From Pseudomonas ekonensis (GTDB taxonomy: Bacteria; Pseudomonadota; Gammaproteobacteria; Pseudomonadales; Pseudomonadaceae), in NCBI RefSeq assembly GCF_019145435.1, contig NZ_JAHSTS010000002.1, positions 496,001 through 560,000 on the forward strand: a DNA stretch of 64,000 bases. Reading direction: 5' to 3'. Positions 56,990 to 64,000 of the stretch are shown here, in pieces; the stretch's first letter is position 1; every line of letters starts with the position of its first letter. The translations under genes were made by a program, and so were the position numbers. The notes under the pieces were generated by a model. The model saw only the letters and a list, made by a program, of their open reading frames with translations. It was not told the origin of the DNA and did not search any database.

Positions 56990-59098
56990 TTAGCCCTGGG
57001 CGACCAGGGCATCGACAGGTTCAATAGTATCGTGCCGCACGACCGCGCCGAACTGCTGCACCATCTGCTGGATGAACGGATCGCCGTGAATCGACTCCTC
57101 CGCCTCGCGCTGGCGGTCGGCGCGGCGCCGGGACGCGGCCTGGGCCGGCGTTTCCTGCTCAGGCTTGATCAGCTCGATGGACAGGCTCAGCGTGCGCCCG
57201 TGGTACTGGTTCAGCGCATCGTTGAGCCGGCGCTGCTGGGTGGCGTTGAACAGTGCGCTGTGGGCCGGGTCCAGGTGCAGCAGCCAATGGTCGCCGTCGA
57301 CCGCGATCAGCGTGCAGTTGGCGGCGATGCTGCCGGTCATGCCGGAGACCGGCAATTTCGGGAACAGCTCCAGCCATTGCAGGGCCAGGCCGGTGGCCGG
57401 CGCCGCAGCGGGTTCAGGCTCGGGCTCCGGCGCAGGTTCAGCGGCGTGTTCGCTGGCCAGGTCGTCGAGGTAACTGTAGGCCGAATCCATGTCCGGCTCG
57501 ATGTAGTCCTCGTCCAGCGGCGGTTCGTCGTCGGCGTCCATGCCGGGGGTCGCGGCATCGACATCGGCCATGGACGGCTCGGGAATCGCCGCCGAGGCCC
57601 ACTCCGGCGCGTCCGGCACCACGCTATCCGGGGGCGGCGACAGCACCGGCGGCAGGTCCGGCTGCTCGGCGACGGTGTCCAGCATCGGCTCGACGGCCGG
57701 CTGCTGCACCGGGATCGCGTCCACCGGGTCGTTCCACGGCAGGTCGACGACCGGCTCGGGTTCGGCGACGGGTTCCGGTGCGGGTTCCGCTGCTGGAGCG
57801 GCCTGGACAGGCTCCGGTTCCGGCACAGGCGCAGGTGCGGGCTCAGGCGCAACGGCCGCAGGCTCCGGGGCCGGCTCCGGGGCTGGCTCAGGAGCGGGGG
57901 CAACCGCCGCCACCGGAGCGATCTTCGGCGCGGCAGCCACTGCGTTCGCGGAATCAACTGTGGCCTGGCTGATCCCCACCGGCTTTAGCGTTTGCCTCGG
58001 GGCGTCCGTCGCGTCGGCGGGCCGGAAGGCCAGCATCCGCAACAGCACCATCTCGAAACCGCCGCGCGGATCCGGCGCCAGCGGCAGGTCGCGGCGGCCG
58101 ATCAGGCCCATCTGGTAATAGAACTGCACGTCTTCGGCAGGCAGCGCCCGGGCCAGCGCCAGCACCCGGTCACGGTCGCCATGGCCGTTGTCGACGCCCT
58201 CCGGCAGCGCCTGGGCGATGGCCACGCGGTGCAGCACGTTGAGCATCTCCGAGAGCACGCCGTTCCAGTCAGGCCCTTGCTCGGCCAGATGGCGCACGGC
58301 TTCGAGCAAGGCCTTGGCATCGCCCTCGATCAACGCATGCAGCACGTCGTAGACCTGGCCGTGATCCAGCGTGCCGAGCATTGCCCGCACATCGGCGGCC
58401 AGCACCTTGCCTTCACCGAAGGCGATGGCCTGGTCGGTCAGGCTCATGGCGTCGCGCATCGAGCCGTCCGCCGCGCGGCCCAGCAGCCACAGGGCGTCGT
58501 CCTCGAACGGCACGTTTTCGGCGCCGAGCACGTGGGTCAGGTGCTCGACAACCCGCTCCGGGGTCATGTTCTTCAGGGAGAACTGCAGGCAGCGCGACAG
58601 AATCGTTGCCGGAAGTTTCTGCGGATCGGTGGTCGCCAGGATGAACTTGACGTAGGGCGGCGGCTCTTCGAGCGTCTTCAGCAACGCGTTGAACGAGTGG
58701 CTGGAGAGCATGTGCACTTCGTCGATCAGGTAGACCTTGAAGCGCCCGCGGCTCGGGGCGTACTGCACGTTGTCGAGCAGCTCGCGGGTGTCTTCGACCT
58801 TGGTGCGGCTTGCGGCGTCGATCTCGATCAGGTCGACGAAACGGCCTTCGTCGATCTCGCGGCACACCGAACACTCGCCGCAGGGGCTGGATGTGATGCC
58901 TGTCTCACAGTTCAGGCATTTGGCGATGATCCGCGCAATGGTGGTCTTGCCCACCCCGCGGGTGCCGGTGAACAGGTAGGCGTGGTGCAGCCGCTGGCTG
59001 TCCAAGGCATTGATCAGAGCCTTGAGCACATGGGTCTGGCCGACCATTTCGCGGAACGAGCGCGGACGCCATTTACGTGCAAGAACCTGATAACTCAT
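56990..59098 (-). CDS. dnaX: DNA polymerase III tau/gamma subunit
   Basis: A 702-residue clamp-loader ATPase starting [12 protein letters not shown]. Walker A is GTRGVGKTT, the zinc-binding Cys set lies in [19 protein letters not shown], and the DExx box is LIDEVHML. Residues about 400-570 are a Pro/Glu/Ala-rich linker with repeated PEPAPEP units, followed by the tau-specific C-terminal domain. I saw no A-rich slippery site like that of E. coli dnaX. It leads the dnaX-ybaB unit. Confidence 0.95.
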   Translation of the reverse strand: MSYQVLARKWRPRSFREMVGQTHVLKALINALDSQRLHHAYLFTGTRGVGKTTIARIIAKCLNCETGITSSPCGECSVCREIDEGRFVDLIEIDAASRTKVEDTRELLDNVQYAPSRGRFKVYLIDEVHMLSSHSFNALLKTLEEPPPYVKFILATTDPQKLPATILSRCLQFSLKNMTPERVVEHLTHVLGAENVPFEDDALWLLGRAADGSMRDAMSLTDQAIAFGEGKVLAADVRAMLGTLDHGQVYDVLHALIEGDAKALLEAVRHLAEQGPDWNGVLSEMLNVLHRVAIAQALPEGVDNGHGDRDRVLALARALPAEDVQFYYQMGLIGRRDLPLAPDPRGGFEMVLLRMLAFRPADATDAPRQTLKPVGISQATVDSANAVAAAPKIAPVAAVAPAPEPAPEPAPEPAAVAPEPAPAPVPEPEPVQAAPAAEPAPEPVAEPEPVVDLPWNDPVDAIPVQQPAVEPMLDTVAEQPDLPPVLSPPPDSVVPDAPEWASAAIPEPSMADVDAATPGMDADDEPPLDEDYIEPDMDSAYSYLDDLASEHAAEPAPEPEPEPAAAPATGLALQWLELFPKLPVSGMTGSIAANCTLIAVDGDHWLLHLDPAHSALFNATQQRRLNDALNQYHGRTLSLSIELIKPEQETPAQAASRRRADRQREAEESIHGDPFIQQMVQQFGAVVRHDTIEPVDALVAQG

Positions 59099-59243
59099 CG
59101 AAAACCGTCGCGGCAAAGGAAGCAGAAGCGGCTAATGCTAGCGGAGCAAGGGCAAAATTGCATCCGGTGTCCTCGCCTAATCTGGCTAAGCTGCATGGTC
59201 AGAGGCGTTTATCGGTTCGGGATCGGGAATGACCGGAGCGTTT

Positions 59244-59993
59244 ATGCGGTGGGCCGTGGGGGCAATGCTGGGGATCAGCCTTAACGCGATGGCGTCGGAT
59301 GCGCCGCTGCGCTTCGTCGTCGCCGACAGCTGGGCGATGCCGATGGTGCAGCTCGAACGCGGCCGGCCGACCCAGGGCATCCTGTACGACATGATGCTCA
59401 GCCTGGCGACCCAGGTCGGCGTGCCGGCGCAATTTCACGTGCTGCCCCGCACCCGGGTGCAGAACGCCATGGAGCACGGTGAGGTCGACGTGCGTTGCTA
59501 TGCCGCGCAGTCCTGGCTGCCCAACCAGTCCGGCGACTACCTCTGGAGCGTACCGCTGCTGTTCCAGCGCGACCTGCTGATCAGCCTCCAGGGCCTGCCC
59601 GCCAGCATCGACCCCGCTGGCCTTGCGCACCAACCCGTCGGCACGGTGCTGGGCTACACCTACCCCACCCTGCAACCGCTGTTCGACAGCGGCCGCCTGC
59701 AACGCGAAGACGCACGCAACCAGGAGCAGGTGCTGGAGAAGCTCATCGCCGGGCGCTACCGCTACGCCGTGAGCAACCAATGGACCCTGGACTGGTTCAA
59801 CCAGCGCCTGCTGCCGGGTCAGCAACTGCAAGGGGTGGCGGTGCTGCAGGAGCAGAATGTCGGCTGCTACGTGAGGAACGATCCGCAGGTGCCGGCGCAA
59901 CGGATCCTGCGCACGCTGTTGAAGATGAAAATGTCGGGGGAGATCGATGACATCATCCGGCTCTACACCGGCACGCCTGAAAGCCCCAAATGA
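59244..59993 (+). CDS. Periplasmic solute-binding protein (SBP_bac_3-like)
   Basis: About 249 residues from MRWAVGAMLGISLNAMASDA, a clear signal peptide cut near A-S-D. The mature part has the bilobal type II binding-protein pattern (LRFVVADSWAMPM ... GILYDMMLSLATQVG ... VGTVLGYTYPTL). ATG 59244 has GGAG at good spacing; ATG 59229 is an alternative. There is no permease or ATPase next to it, so it may be an orphan sensor-like binding protein; ligand unknown (amino-acid-like by family). Confidence 0.85.
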   Translation: MRWAVGAMLGISLNAMASDAPLRFVVADSWAMPMVQLERGRPTQGILYDMMLSLATQVGVPAQFHVLPRTRVQNAMEHGEVDVRCYAAQSWLPNQSGDYLWSVPLLFQRDLLISLQGLPASIDPAGLAHQPVGTVLGYTYPTLQPLFDSGRLQREDARNQEQVLEKLIAGRYRYAVSNQWTLDWFNQRLLPGQQLQGVAVLQEQNVGCYVRNDPQVPAQRILRTLLKMKMSGEIDDIIRLYTGTPESPK

Positions 59994-60007
59994 TCCCGTA
60001 GAAGCAC

Positions 60008-60262
60008 CGGCAGGAGCTTGCCTGCAAGCGATCAGGCCGGCACTGCCAACATCTGTGGTGACTGAACTGCCGCCATCGCCGGCAAGCCGGCTCCCACAGG
60101 TGTCCCTAGTGTCCGCAGGCCCCCTGCGCAAGGCAAAAAACCGAGGGAGCTGGATGGCCTGCGATGAGGCCGGCACAACCGGCATCACGGCGCCTGCGCC
60201 ATCGCCATCGCCATCGCCATCGCCATCGCCAGCAAGCTCCCCCACAGGGGCCCTTTGGCGAT
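60008..60262. repeat. REP repeats with a hexamer microsatellite
   Basis: REP cores at about 60008-60034, 60071-60100 and 60194-60250. In the last, ATCGCC is repeated five times in tandem (60201-60230), apparently an expansion of the REP's own CCATCGCC. This fills the 270-base gap between convergent genes. Confidence 0.75.
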
Positions 60263-60267
60263 CCCGG

Positions 60268-62220
60268 TCAGTAACCCTGCCGCTCCCGGAACGGCCGGCC
60301 CTTGTGGTATTCGACCCATTCGACGGCATCGAACGGCAGGTAGAGCTGCTGCCTGGCGCGGGACACGGCGATGTACACGGCGCAGATCCGGTGGTCGAAT
60401 TCGTCGGCGTCCCTGAACGTCTCGGTGGTGAGCAGTTCGGGCGTCAACAGAACCCGGTCGAACTCCATGCCACCCGCCTCCTCCGCCCGCATCAGCAGGC
60501 AACGCTTGCCCGCAATGCCGGCCATCAGGTGGATGCGGTTCAGGTCGGCCACCGTCAGGCCCTTTTCCAGTCTGGCCTCGACCCACAGGAACGCCCCGTC
60601 GAACCGGTTGGCCTCACGCACCTGCCGCCAGTCGGACAGGTCGCTGAACTCCGGATGCAGCGCGCCTTCGCGCAATCCGCCGCCGTAGCGTTCGGACCTG
60701 AACAGTTCGATGGCCGACGTCATGAACCCCGTCTGCGCCGCCGCGTCCGCAAAACTGAACGGGCAGTTGGTGTCGAGCAGTTCCAGGGCCCACTTCATGG
60801 TGTCCCAGCGGGACGCCGTCAGCACCACGCAGCCTTCAGGCGGCACAAAGCCTTGCGGGTAATGTTCGATGCCGACATCGGCGTCGCGGGCGCCTTCAAA
60901 GGGCACCTTGCTCTTTTGCGAGTGCAGCGAGATCAACGGGTTGACCAGGCGCTCGACGTTACGGCCCGAACGCACGGAGCAGTTGATGTCGCTGTGGCGC
61001 ACTTCACGTTTTCTTTTGACCCTGTCGCGGCTGGCGTGCTGGTACTCATCCCCCAGCGTGATCAGCACCTGCCGGCCCCGCTCGAGCATCTGCAGCAGCG
61101 AGGCGGGCAGATCCTGGCTTTCGTCGATCAGCACATGCGTATAACGGTCGGGCACCCGGCAGCCCGCGAGGCTCGCCCGCTTGATCAGCAGCAGCGCCTC
61201 GAAGCCGGTCTGGCCGGCCCACGCCGGATCGGCCTGCAGATAGCCCCACAGCCGACTCGAATACTCGAGCAGCACGTTGGCCTCCAGGCCGGTCAACGGC
61301 GTCCTGAACACGGGGAAATGCCTGCTCGACAGGCTGCGATCCTGTGAGCCGCAGTAGGTTTCAACCACCTTGAGGCAAAGGTCCAGGGTCGCCTGAGCAT
61401 CACGGGCCCTGAAACCGAGGATGTTCAACGCCTCGCACAGCGCTTGCCGGCCCGGCGCTGCCGAACGCTTGCCCGCCGGCCGGGAAACCGGCTCATGCAA
61501 CAGGTTGCGCGCAAACCCCTCAAAGGTGGCGCAGGCGCTGCCCATCCGCCCCTGGCCTGCCCGCTCGCGCAGGGTCGCCAGCTTCTCGGCGGTACGCGCC
61601 AGCACCAGCGTGCCGCCCGGCCGCAGGCACTCCATCAGGGCGCCCAGCACGTGGCTCTTGCCGATGCCGGCGTAGCCCTGCACGTGCAGGTCTTCATCCA
61701 GGTTGGCGCGGAAGGTCCGGACCAGCTTGTCTTGCGCGGGGCTCAGCCAGCGCTCGCGGTGCCGGGGCGTCACTATCTGCTGGCTGAACGGGTTGTTGGC
61801 GGTGAAATGGCGGATCCTGAACCCGGTATCCCATTGCCCGTCGGGCAGCAGGTAACGCTTCGCCGCCACGTCGTCGGCCGGCAGGAGGCGCAGCCCCAAG
61901 CCTTTTATGACGTTCAGGCCGAAGTACAGCTTGCGCGGGTCGAACAGCCGTTGCGCCTCCGCCAGCAAGCCCGCACCGCCGCCGGACCGCGCCTCGACGG
62001 ACCAGGCGATCAGCCTGGCCAGCACCGCTTGCGCCGCACCGGCGGTCAGCTCCTGCTGCGCCGCTTGCGCCAGGTTCTGGATGACCAGCACCGCCGCCAG
62101 CTCCGGATCCGTCAGGTTGCCGAGCAGCGTGGCGCCGTCCGCCTGCAGCAGCCCTGTGCAGGTGTCATCGGTGACCGGCAAGTACACGGGGCTGGACAGA
62201 TCAACGTGTTCCGGGTGCAT
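60268..62220 (-). CDS. UvrD-like superfamily 1 ATPase/helicase
   Basis: A 650-residue protein. Residues about 1-170 are an unrecognised N-terminal region; then Walker A GYAGIGKS, Walker B LIDESQDLPAS, a glycine/glutamine motif LITLGDEYQHASR and the C-terminal IAVSRARQQLYLPF (motif VI), matching UvrD/Rep-like SF1 enzymes. It may unwind DNA or act as a nucleic-acid-dependent ATPase; the spacing and N-terminus differ from UvrD, Rep and RecB. It lies 35 bases after a small gene on the same strand. Possible roles (repair, defence) are speculative. Confidence 0.8.
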   Translation of the reverse strand: MHPEHVDLSSPVYLPVTDDTCTGLLQADGATLLGNLTDPELAAVLVIQNLAQAAQQELTAGAAQAVLARLIAWSVEARSGGGAGLLAEAQRLFDPRKLYFGLNVIKGLGLRLLPADDVAAKRYLLPDGQWDTGFRIRHFTANNPFSQQIVTPRHRERWLSPAQDKLVRTFRANLDEDLHVQGYAGIGKSHVLGALMECLRPGGTLVLARTAEKLATLRERAGQGRMGSACATFEGFARNLLHEPVSRPAGKRSAAPGRQALCEALNILGFRARDAQATLDLCLKVVETYCGSQDRSLSSRHFPVFRTPLTGLEANVLLEYSSRLWGYLQADPAWAGQTGFEALLLIKRASLAGCRVPDRYTHVLIDESQDLPASLLQMLERGRQVLITLGDEYQHASRDRVKRKREVRHSDINCSVRSGRNVERLVNPLISLHSQKSKVPFEGARDADVGIEHYPQGFVPPEGCVVLTASRWDTMKWALELLDTNCPFSFADAAAQTGFMTSAIELFRSERYGGGLREGALHPEFSDLSDWRQVREANRFDGAFLWVEARLEKGLTVADLNRIHLMAGIAGKRCLLMRAEEAGGMEFDRVLLTPELLTTETFRDADEFDHRICAVYIAVSRARQQLYLPFDAVEWVEYHKGRPFRERQGY

Positions 62221-62255
62221 ACGCTCTCGTCGCCGGCAGAAGACAGGTCACGGGA

Positions 62256-62693
62256 TCACTCATCGGCGACCCCGTCGTTGAGGTGAAGCTCGAAACGATA
62301 GTCGCCGAGGGTGCCCGACATGCTGCCGGGGCGCACTCCCGGTGCCTGCACGGGTGCCACGGCGTTGGCCTGAATCTGCTTCTGCAGCTCGTGGACGGCC
62401 AGGTCGAGCAGGCGGCTCAAGTCCTCGCCGCTGTGCGCAGCGACATGGAGTTGCAGGCTGAACCCACCGTCTGCCGGCTGCGGCGAACCGGCCCGGGACG
62501 CCTCGTCGGCAGCAGCGCCGGCCTCCGGTTCATGGCCGGCCGCGCCGCTGAGGATCGCGGCATGCTCTTCATCCATCAAATCCAGCACCTGCGCCAGCTC
62601 CAGCGTCTCCTCGGGGTGCGACTGCATCCGCTCCTTGATCTCCAGGCGACGGAACTGCCAGTCGCGGATCCGTTCTCGGATCAAGTCATCCAT
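62256..62693 (-). CDS. Hypothetical protein upstream of the UvrD-like gene, 145 aa
   Basis: Started at MDDLIRERIRDWQ (62693) with GGAG eight bases upstream; a longer frame reaches into the ffs terminator and is unlikely. The N-terminal helix is charged (RIRDWQFRRLEIKERMQSH), a middle Ala/Gly-rich linker follows, and the C-terminus ends LGDYRFELHLNDGVADE. No membrane segment. The family is not recognised. The 35-base spacing suggests cotranscription with the ATPase and possibly a partner role. Confidence 0.65.
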   Translation of the reverse strand: MDDLIRERIRDWQFRRLEIKERMQSHPEETLELAQVLDLMDEEHAAILSGAAGHEPEAGAAADEASRAGSPQPADGGFSLQLHVAAHSGEDLSRLLDLAVHELQKQIQANAVAPVQAPGVRPGSMSGTLGDYRFELHLNDGVADE

Positions 62694-62854
62694 TTCGTCC
62701 GCTCCACTTTCTCGATGACAGGTGCTGGAGTATGCCACCCCCGTCCTCGACGCAGGCACGGGAACCTGATTGGAAATGTTTACGCCAGGATGACGCCTTT
62801 GCGGGCAGGCCCGTTGCCGCACAGGATCGGGGCCAGGCAGGCAAATCGCAGACA

Positions 62855-62891
62855 CAAAAAAACCGCAGTGGGCGAAACCCATGCAGTTCGG
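62855..62891 (-). terminator. Terminator of ffs
   Basis: On the minus strand a stem GCATGGG/CCCA(C)TGC with loop TTTCG is followed by GGTTTTTTT (plus 62856-62863), about 27 bases after the SRP RNA. Confidence 0.7.
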
Positions 62892-62917
62892 TGTTGACTC
62901 GTTCGATGTTCGTTAAG

Positions 62918-63029
62918 GTGGCAACCCTACCAGCCACACCCCGGCACACAATGTTCCCGCTGTGGCTGCTGCCTTCCGGCTCTGACCAGGTTCACGGGTA
63001 ATCGTTGCGGGGGGACCGATAGGGTCACC
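62918..63029 (-). ncRNA. ffs: Signal recognition particle RNA (4.5S, small bacterial type)
   Basis: The minus strand has the conserved domain IV core, CAGAGCCGGAAGGCAGCAGCC, at about 62966-62985, with flanking arms that pair: GGTGACCCTA at the 5' end against TAGGGTTGCC at the 3' end. Length is about 112 bases; ends are inferred from the terminal helix. It binds Ffh for membrane targeting. The rest of the 439-base gap (62694-63132) shows no gene. Confidence 0.9.
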
Positions 63030-63132
63030 ATAACGACGCTCACCTGTCGGCGAGCCGCGCCATTGTACCTATCTGAGGCGAAGTTACAACCGCTGGTTGC
63101 AGATTAAAAACATGAAGGGGTTCAAGCACTTG

Positions 63133-64000
63133 CTATTGCGCCTGAAGCACTTCGTCCGCCCTGCCGCCCGCCTGCTGGATCACCAGGTGGATGAAATGCA
63201 GCTTGGCGATGACCGCCGCCGGCAGCGCGAAGGGATAGAAGTCCGGTTGGCCCATGCTGCGCGACAGTTCGTTGAGCATCCCCGCCAGCTCGATCCAGGC
63301 GTTGACGAACGAGAGGAACGCCGGCCCTTCGGGATGCTCCGGGTCATACAGCACGCTGGCCGGGAACGGCGGATAGTCCAGTTCCACCTCCCGCGCACTC
63401 ATGCCGAAGCCCAGCGCGGTGTCGACGGCGTCCATCATGTGCAGGTAGTGCGCCCAGGTTTCCGCCCAGTCTTCCCACGGGTGCATGGTGGCGTAGGCGC
63501 TGACGTGGCTCTGCTGCCAGTCCGCCGGGGCGCCTTCCCGATAGTGCCGCTCCAGCGCTTCGGCGTAAGGGGCCCGCTCGTCGCCGAACAGGCTGCGGAA
63601 CGCCCCGAGCCAGGGCCCGTTGAAGACCAGGCGATCCCAGTAGTAGTGCCCGACTTCGTGGCGCAAGTGCCCGAGCAGCGTGCGGTAGGGCTCGTGCATC
63701 GCCGCCCGCACCTGTTCGCGGTGGGCGTCGTCGGCTTCCTTGATGTCGAGAGTGATCAGACCGTTGGCGTGGCCGGTGACGGGCGCGTTGCCCTCGCGGT
63801 CGACGCCGATGAAGTCGAAGGCCAGGCCGGCGTCTTCATCCACGGTCTTGGGGATCACCGGCAGGCCGAGGCTGATCAATTGCGCCACCAGCCGCCGTTT
63901 GGCGATCTCCACCTTGCGCCAGCGTTCGGGGTTCTGCGCATCGGACAAGTCCGGAACGGTGCGGTTGAGCCGGCACGCCGCGCACAGGGCGTCGTCGCCG
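63133..64000 (-). CDS. Putative zinc-binding metallopeptidase (Peptidase_Mx type), 5' end outside window
   Basis: At least 289 codons are open to the window edge. HExxH (LRHEVGHYYW) is followed by EDWAETWAHYLHMMD, which supplies the third ligand region. Upstream of a nominal TTG at 63948 the frame continues as ALCAACRLNRTVPDLSD, part of the N-terminal zinc ribbon (CxxC) usual for this family, so the true start lies beyond 64000. The substrate is unknown; cytoplasmic. Confidence 0.85.
   Translation of the reverse strand, partial: GDDALCAACRLNRTVPDLSDAQNPERWRKVEIAKRRLVAQLISLGLPVIPKTVDEDAGLAFDFIGVDREGNAPVTGHANGLITLDIKEADDAHREQVRAAMHEPYRTLLGHLRHEVGHYYWDRLVFNGPWLGAFRSLFGDERAPYAEALERHYREGAPADWQQSHVSAYATMHPWEDWAETWAHYLHMMDAVDTALGFGMSAREVELDYPPFPASVLYDPEHPEGPAFLSFVNAWIELAGMLNELSRSMGQPDFYPFALPAAVIAKLHFIHLVIQQAGGRADEVLQAQ

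Noticed and set aside
56990..59098. Programmed frameshift in dnaX as in E. coli
   Set aside because: I looked for an A-rich slippery heptamer with downstream hairpin and saw none.

Overview
The window is high-GC DNA from a Pseudomonas of the fluorescens group. The evidence is pyoverdine-type NRPS genes with PvdS-type iron-starvation boxes, many Pseudomonas REP repeats, a tandem pair of ccoNOQP operons, and the aer / cco / hemN / anr / apt / recR / ybaB / dnaX gene order, which I recall from P. aeruginosa around PA1532-PA1561.

Region 1 (1-20 kb) is part of a pyoverdine locus. On the minus strand lie a type II thioesterase, a three-module NRPS (C-A-T-E, C-A-T-E, C-A-T) and, coupled by TGATG, a second NRPS that leaves the window in its second module. 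Adenylation pockets suggest D-Lys, D-hydroxyornithine derivative, Ala/Gly, Gly, then a Ser/Thr-like residue. A divergent gene fuses an SCP2 lipid-carrier domain to a JmjC-like cupin hydroxylase and has a perfect TAAAT-N16-CGT iron-starvation box, so it is probably a pyoverdine-regulon gene of unknown chemistry.

Region 2 (20-31.5 kb) holds accessory metabolism: an MFS transporter, a natural fusion of isopentenyl-diphosphate isomerase to a class I terpene synthase, a GH15 glycosidase, a hypothetical protein, an alpha/beta hydrolase, an isonitrile hydratase with its divergent AraC/GlxA-type regulator, a CPBP membrane protease and the aerotaxis receptor Aer.

Region 3 (31.6-36.9 kb) is the most notable part. 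It is an AT-richer island between aer and the cco genes carrying a complete lasso-peptide cluster: a 53-residue precursor, an Asn-synthetase-like lactam cyclase (C), a fused RRE/transglutaminase-like leader peptidase (B) and an ABC exporter (D), in the order A-C-B-D. The predicted core has a G1-E9 ring and Cys at 6 and 19, the spacing of the class III lasso peptide BI-32169, followed by a basic eight-residue tail. A perfect 13-bp hairpin separates the precursor from the enzymes.

Region 4 (37-54 kb) is the microaerobic respiration block: two complete cbb3 oxidase operons (ANR box before the first), ccoGHIS with a TauE/SafE-like membrane protein, hemN with a perfect ANR box, anr itself, and apt. 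A short MITE-like element sits exactly at the stop codon of the TauE-like gene.

Region 5 (54-64 kb) is mostly core genes: an acyl-CoA dehydrogenase, recR, ybaB, dnaX, a periplasmic solute-binding protein, a UvrD-like SF1 ATPase with a small partner gene, the SRP RNA gene ffs, and a zinc-binding metallopeptidase that leaves the window.
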